From the NCBI GenBank assembly GCA_934255545.1, contig CAKQOE010000001.1, positions 1-64,000 on the forward strand: a stretch of 64,000 nt of DNA, read 5' to 3'. Below are positions 60,340 to 64,000 of this stretch, one piece after another. Origin of the DNA: an uncultured Clostridia bacterium. GTDB taxonomy: Bacteria; Bacillota; Clostridia; Peptostreptococcales; Anaerovoracaceae. Within the stretch, counting starts at the first letter, position 1; each line of letters starts with the position of its first letter. The notes under the pieces are model-generated. The model did no database searches, was not told where the DNA came from, and worked only from the letters and a program-made list of their open reading frames with translations. A program made the position numbers and the translations under genes.

Positions 60340-61916
60340 TATCTCTCACCTCCCTTTTTGAGTGACGCAAGTCCTGCAGCGCCGCCTTCGGCAAATACAG
60401 CAGGTCTCGCCTTATGATGATCTGTCATAGCCTGGTAAGCTGATGACATAGTTATGAGCTTTGGTTCAGCGAATGAATCACCGATGAACTGCATGCCGAT
60501 CGGCATACCGTTCTTTGCAAAGCCGCACGGAAGCGAAACTGCAGGAAGTCCTGCGAGGTTTATAGCTACAGTGTAAATGTCGGCCATGTACATCGCGATA
60601 GGATCGCTTATCTGTCCGCCTATCTCGTAAGCTACAGTCGGGCTTACAGGGCTGAGTATCATATCGTACTTTTCAAAAGCGTCATCGAACGCGCGCTTTA
60701 TGAGTCCGCGCACCTGCAGCGCCTTTTTGTAATAAGCGTCGAAATATCCTGAGCTCAGTACGAATGATCCAAGCATGATACGTCTGCGTACTTCTGCGCC
60801 GAAGCCCTCACTTCTTGACTTGTAGTAAGCTTCAACAAGATCTTCTGCATTCTTTGTTCTGTGACCGTACTTTACACCGTCGTAACGCGAAAGGTTTGAG
60901 CTTGCCTCAGCACATGCTATGATGTAATACGCAGGAACAGCGTAATCGATAACAGGCATCTCAAACTTCTCTACGACAGCTCCGCTGTCCTCAAGCAGCT
61001 TTGCAGCAGCCATTATAGCCTCAGAAATCTCACTGTCGAGTCCTTCTCCGTAGAAGTTTGAAGGAATACCGATCTTCATGCCCTTTATCTTTGCAGCCGC
61101 GTCAGCAGGATCTGCAAGGCAGCCGGAAAAATCAAACCTGAAGCCGTTCTTTTCGAGGGCTGCGCCCTTGTTTGCTTTTGCATCGCCTATTACTGATGTA
61201 CTATCTTTTTTATCCGGTCCTGAGATCATCTCAAGTATAGCAGCCGCATCGTTTACATCGTGCGCCACAGGACCGATCTGGTCAAGTGAAGATGCGTAAG
61301 CGAGCAGACCGTAACGAGAAACAGCGCCGTAAGTCGGCTTTATGCCCGTAAGGCCTGTGAAAGCAGCCGGCTGTCTTATAGAGCCGCCTGTATCCGAACC
61401 GAGTGAATAAGGTGCCATACCTGCAGCTACAGCCGCAGCAGAGCCGCCTGAAGAACCGCCCGGCACGCGAGTCGTATCCCATGGGTTTCCTGTTGCTCCG
61501 AAGAACGAAGTTTCAGTAGAGCCGCCCATTGCAAACTCGTCCATATTTACTTTACCAATGATCACTGCGCCTGCCGCTTCGAGCTTTTCTATAACAGTCG
61601 CGTTGTAAGGCGGCACGAAATTATTCAGGATGTTTGAAGCCGCCGTAGTGCGCACGCCGCGCGTGCACATATTGTCTTTTATTGCTACAGGAACGCCTGC
61701 GAGCGGTGAATCCTTAAACTCGCCTGCATCTATCTTTTTCTGTATCTCGTCTGCACGGGCAAGCGCCTCATCGCGCAGAACAGTTATATATGCGTTTACA
61801 GCGCTGTCCTTTTCATCGATGGCCGCGAGATAAGCCTCAACAGCCTGTCTCGACGTGACCTCGCCTGCGCGGATCTTCTGTCCGAGCTCGAGCGCCGTCA
61901 GTTCTCTTATTTCCAT
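60339..61916 (-). CDS. gatA: Asp/Glu-tRNA amidotransferase subunit A (glutaminase)
   Basis: A 525-residue amidase that releases ammonia from glutamine for GatB. The Ser-cisSer-Lys triad is intact: Lys80 in VAIKDN, Ser155 in PGGSSGGSA and Ser179 in SDTGGSIRQPAAF. It is about 35 residues longer than usual owing to an insertion near 230-265 (DKKDSTSVIGDAKANKG...). It starts 15 bases after gatC and overlaps gatB-aspS by one base, so A and B are translationally coupled. Confidence 0.97.
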   Translation of the reverse strand: MEIRELTALELGQKIRAGEVTSRQAVEAYLAAIDEKDSAVNAYITVLRDEALARADEIQKKIDAGEFKDSPLAGVPVAIKDNMCTRGVRTTAASNILNNFVPPYNATVIEKLEAAGAVIIGKVNMDEFAMGGSTETSFFGATGNPWDTTRVPGGSSGGSAAAVAAGMAPYSLGSDTGGSIRQPAAFTGLTGIKPTYGAVSRYGLLAYASSLDQIGPVAHDVNDAAAILEMISGPDKKDSTSVIGDAKANKGAALEKNGFRFDFSGCLADPADAAAKIKGMKIGIPSNFYGEGLDSEISEAIMAAAKLLEDSGAVVEKFEMPVIDYAVPAYYIIACAEASSNLSRYDGVKYGHRTKNAEDLVEAYYKSRSEGFGAEVRRRIMLGSFVLSSGYFDAYYKKALQVRGLIKRAFDDAFEKYDMILSPVSPTVAYEIGGQISDPIAMYMADIYTVAINLAGLPAVSLPCGFAKNGMPIGMQFIGDSFAEPKLITMSSAYQAMTDHHKARPAVFAEGGAAGLASLKKGGER

Positions 61917-61931
61917 TTACTTCCTCCTATT

Positions 61932-62222
61932 TTACTGTTCTACAGCCTTCAGCACCTTGATATACTGGCCCTTGCTCTCCGGAGCGTTAGCCAGAAGATT
62001 CTCATGATCGTCGCTGTTAGTCACAACATCCTCGCGGAAGCAGTTGACAGCCTCGAAAGGGTGCGATATCTCAGGCATGCCTGCCGTATCAAGCTCGTTG
62101 AGCTTTTCCGTATAATTCAGGATGTCAGAAAGGTCGGCCTTAGCCTTTTCCTTCTCTTCATCGCTGAGGTAGAGCCTTGAAAGATCACCGATATAGTCGA
62201 TGAGTTCGTCTGTAATCTGCAT
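61932..62222 (-). CDS. gatC: Asp/Glu-tRNA amidotransferase subunit C
   Basis: A 96-residue GatC that wraps around GatA and bridges it to GatB. Typical features: IGDLSRLYLSDEEKEKAKADLSDILNYTEKLNELDT and the C-terminal LANAPESKGQYIKVLKAVEQ. GGAGGT lies before the ATG, directly behind the T-box terminator. First gene of the C-A-B(aspS) operon. Confidence 0.96.
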   Translation of the reverse strand: MQITDELIDYIGDLSRLYLSDEEKEKAKADLSDILNYTEKLNELDTAGMPEISHPFEAVNCFREDVVTNSDDHENLLANAPESKGQYIKVLKAVEQ

Positions 62223-62241
62223 GTTTTACCTCCAAAAACGT

Positions 62242-62626
62242 AAAAAACCCCTGCAGCCCGTCTCCGGACCACAGGGACGATAATAAACATTTTAATGATC
62301 TAATACCGCGGTACCACCCGTGTTGACATGAAAAGCAGCGTGCTCCGCAGTCCATGTCCTCTTAAAATGCAGTAACGCGCATCAAACGCGCTTTCCTAAT
62401 AAGCAATACAGTTATAAATGCCTCAAAACTGTCAAGCGCGCCCGGCGCGCCGACACTCGCGGCGTGCATGCCGCGCAGCATTAAAAGCTTTTCAGAAAGC
62501 GAGCTCCCGGGTGTTCTTTCGACGGCCGCCTCAAATGGCACTTTCAGTCACGATGCCACTCCCTGCTTTGCGCTTTTCCGCTTACTTTTCCCGTTCACAG
62601 CTGATAAATCATTCTTTTCGCAATTA
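62242..62626 (-). promoter_or_regulatory. T-box leader, Asn-specific, controlling gatCAB-aspS
   Basis: The conserved T-box AACACGGGTGGTACCGCGG lies at 62306-62324 (minus strand). It is followed by a terminator (62242-62277: CCCTG...CAGGGG then six T). Upstream is a stem I region with a loop-E AGTAA on the 5' side (near 62582) and, opposite, GAAAGAACA closed by CGGG/CCCG pairing. The specifier triplet reads AAC (62515-62513), an Asn codon, followed by A. Uncharged tRNA-Asn would thus switch on the operon. The antiterminator bulge reads UGGU. Confidence 0.85.
62436..62474. repeat. Pair of GC-rich hairpins inside the T-box leader
   Basis: GCGCGCC-C-GGCGCGC (62436-62450) and GCGGC-GTGCAT-GCCGC (62459-62474) lie between stem I and the T-box. 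They look like an insertion of the dispersed hairpin family. Confidence 0.75.
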
Positions 62627-62632
62627 TCCTTT

Positions 62633-62661
62633 AAAATATCATAAAAAGTATGCTATTTCAA
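62633..62661 (-). promoter_or_regulatory. Promoter of gatCAB-aspS operon
   Basis: Minus-strand TTGAAA (62656-62661), 17-base spacer, TATTTT (62633-62638). Start expected near 62626, at the foot of stem I. Confidence 0.65.
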
Positions 62662-62693
62662 CCCTAAAAGCCCAAAATCACAGCGTTTGCAGC

Positions 62694-62734
62694 AAAAAAG
62701 GTGCGGCACACAGATATATTTGACCGTGTGCCGC
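62694..62734 (-). terminator. Terminator of sigma/membrane-partner pair
   Basis: GCGGCACAC / GTGTGCCGC stem, then ACCTTTTTT on the minus strand, 40 bases below the stop at 62773. Confidence 0.9.
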
Positions 62735-62772
62735 TCCTCAATATTTCATGAACGATAAGATTGCAGTTATCT

Positions 62773-63765
62773 TTACATAACAGATCTTATATATTGTATC
62801 TGAGCCGCCGTAAGCTTTGCTTCTCCGTCAGCCGTGCGGACAGATCCTTCTGTGAGATTTACATAGTAGACCGCTCCGCTGCCGCTGCTTACGATGTATT
62901 CAGCGTCTGACCCACTGACAGTTCCTGTATAATCAAGGCCGGCAAGGTAATCGGCAAGCTTCTGCGATGTTATGACGCCGGCATTTGACGCGGCATCATT
63001 ACTGTTTGAACTGCCGCCACTGCCTGATGATGAGCTTCCTCCCGCACCATTCGTATCAGGAGCACCGCCTGCGGCCGTGCTTTCTGAGCTTCCTGAATTT
63101 TTATTCTCATCTGCTGCTCCCGGACCTGGAGACATTACCGATGTATCCGCTCTGTTATCCCCTGCTCCGTATCCGGCATCAGTGCTGCCGCTTCCCGGTA
63201 AAACAGCTGCATCATATTTATCCCCTGTACTGTTATTGTCGTTCTTTGTTGAAGAAGCTCCTGAACTGACTTTGCTGCCTGCATATTCTTTCTGTGAACC
63301 GCTGTATTTCTTAGTACTGTCTGTATTTCCGTCCGTAACCGCGCCGGCTCCGCCCGCGCTGCTTCCATCCACGTCCTCACTTACAGCATCCTCAGAAGCT
63401 TCGAGATCGCTGCTGTCATTTGGTGCTCCCGCCAACAGCCTGTCATCACCGTTTCCCTTATCCGGTGCTCCCGCTGTATCGTCATGCGCTCCGCCGCTTA
63501 CAGAATTTCCCATATTTATCCATGACCACATATCCGTCTGCGACAGCCCCGCTGTTACCCCTACAGCGAGCATCAGGCATGCCGCCATCGCTATCAGCCG
63601 GCGACGGCTGCGCTGTCTGCTGCGTGGCCCGGCATTTACATCATTTGTGTCTTTTCCTGCTTTATTCCCCTTTTTAAAGCATTCAGGCATCTCATCCGAT
63701 GCAGCTTCCTGGACCAGATCGTCATCTATAAAACTCAAGTCGTACAGTAAGTCTTTCCCCCTCAT
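62773..63765 (-). CDS. Membrane-anchored partner of ECF sigma factor (putative anti-sigma)
   Basis: A 330-residue bitopic protein. A short acidic cytoplasmic segment (1-45) and a basic stretch (RSRQRSRRR) precede one transmembrane helix at about 57-73. The external part is a ~190-residue low-complexity Ser/Gly/Asp/Ala-rich stalk followed by a ~50-residue compact C-terminal domain (YLAGLDYTGTVSGSDAEYIVSSGSGAVYYVNLTEG). Its start overlaps the sigma gene stop (ATGA), so it is translationally coupled and very likely the cognate regulator. Family not recognised. Confidence 0.75.
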   Translation of the reverse strand: MRGKDLLYDLSFIDDDLVQEAASDEMPECFKKGNKAGKDTNDVNAGPRSRQRSRRRLIAMAACLMLAVGVTAGLSQTDMWSWINMGNSVSGGAHDDTAGAPDKGNGDDRLLAGAPNDSSDLEASEDAVSEDVDGSSAGGAGAVTDGNTDSTKKYSGSQKEYAGSKVSSGASSTKNDNNSTGDKYDAAVLPGSGSTDAGYGAGDNRADTSVMSPGPGAADENKNSGSSESTAAGGAPDTNGAGGSSSSGSGGSSNSNDAASNAGVITSQKLADYLAGLDYTGTVSGSDAEYIVSSGSGAVYYVNLTEGSVRTADGEAKLTAAQIQYIRSVM

Positions 63766-64000
63766 AACACTATATCCTCCTTTTCCAGGTGCTCCCGCAG
63801 CTTAGCCCTTACGCGGAAAAGCGTTGTCTTTACCTTACTCTCACTTATCCCGTAGCGTTCCGCTACAGACTTCACACTGTCTGAGAACCAGTACCTGCGC
63901 ATAAATATGAGTCTCTGATCCTCCGGAAGCTCTCTCAGAAACCCTGTCAGTGCAGCAGCTATCCTTTCGCTGTCCTCGCGCTGCTGATCGTACTGATCCG
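63762..64000 (-). CDS. ECF-family sigma factor, 5' end beyond window
   Basis: The last ~79 codons are visible. They encode sigma region 4: LTGFLRELPEDQRLIFMRRYWFSDSVKSVAERYGISESKVKTTLFRVRAKLREHLEKE. The helix-turn-helix that reads the -35 element is complete. Regions 1-2 lie outside the window. Stop TGA overlaps the ATG of the downstream membrane partner. Confidence 0.88.
   Translation of the reverse strand, partial: DQYDQQREDSERIAAALTGFLRELPEDQRLIFMRRYWFSDSVKSVAERYGISESKVKTTLFRVRAKLREHLEKEDIVL

Noticed and set aside
1..64000. CRISPR array, integrase-bearing prophage or conjugative element
   Set aside because: No regularly spaced repeats, no integrase, capsid, relaxase or type IV secretion genes were seen.

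Overview
The window reads as chromosomal DNA of an anaerobic Firmicute of the class Clostridia. Evidence is the sporulation genes yabP and yabQ, walRK, the rpsF-ssb-rpsR and rplI-dnaB blocks, S-layer-homology surface proteins, AGGAGG-type ribosome sites, and Asn-tRNA made by transamidation. The genus cannot be fixed from sequence alone. Nearly every gene from about 9 to 30 kb lies on the minus strand. No tRNA, rRNA, CRISPR array or prophage was found.

Region by region. 1-8.7 kb: two convergent S-layer (SLH) genes with near-identical 5' ends, separated by a group II intron and an Rpn-type nuclease gene. 8.7-14.9 kb: a three-gene cassette of unknown function with a small P-loop ATPase, a large SLH/Ig-like surface protein and a lone ATPase-like gene. 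14.9-31.3 kb: the housekeeping core (rsmA, rnmV, divIC-like, yabQ, yabP; walK-walR; an M23 endopeptidase; a DnaD protein; purA; dnaB; rplI; a GdpP-type c-di-AMP phosphodiesterase; rpsR, ssb, rpsF). 31.5-39 kb: a DMT exporter, an AhpD-like protein, an OmpR-type two-component pair and an Agr-like GHKL/LytTR pair, followed by a small membrane operon preceded by LytTR-like direct repeats. 39.8-48.9 kb: a fast-evolving accessory region with duplicated secreted genes, a papain-fold peptidase, decayed and intact Rpn genes, and an ECF sigma gene frameshifted by a 7-bp tandem repeat. 49-54.2 kb: a LUD protein, an ECF sigma/anti-sigma pair, PAP2 phosphatase, larB. 53.5-56.7 kb: a nickel-type ECF transporter (ATPase, Q, MN) interrupted by a type I toxin-antitoxin locus. 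56.8-62.7 kb: a T-box-controlled gatC-gatA-gatB operon in which GatB is fused in frame to aspartyl-tRNA synthetase. 62.8-64 kb: a further ECF sigma/membrane-partner pair, cut by the window end.

Two themes stand out. First, one polypeptide carries GatB and an AspRS whose anticodon-binding domain has the His typical of non-discriminating enzymes. It is made from an operon whose T-box specifier reads as an Asn codon. Together these make a one-chain, Asn-sensing route to Asn-tRNA(Asn). Second, intergenic spaces are peppered with short GC-rich hairpins whose stems differ but whose loops recur (GTGA/TCAC tetraloops or a C-N-G turn). One such element has cleanly inserted 83 bp into a coding sequence, and others sit in a T-box leader, a terminator loop and the 3' end of a kinase gene. 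This suggests a mobile, structure-defined repeat family.
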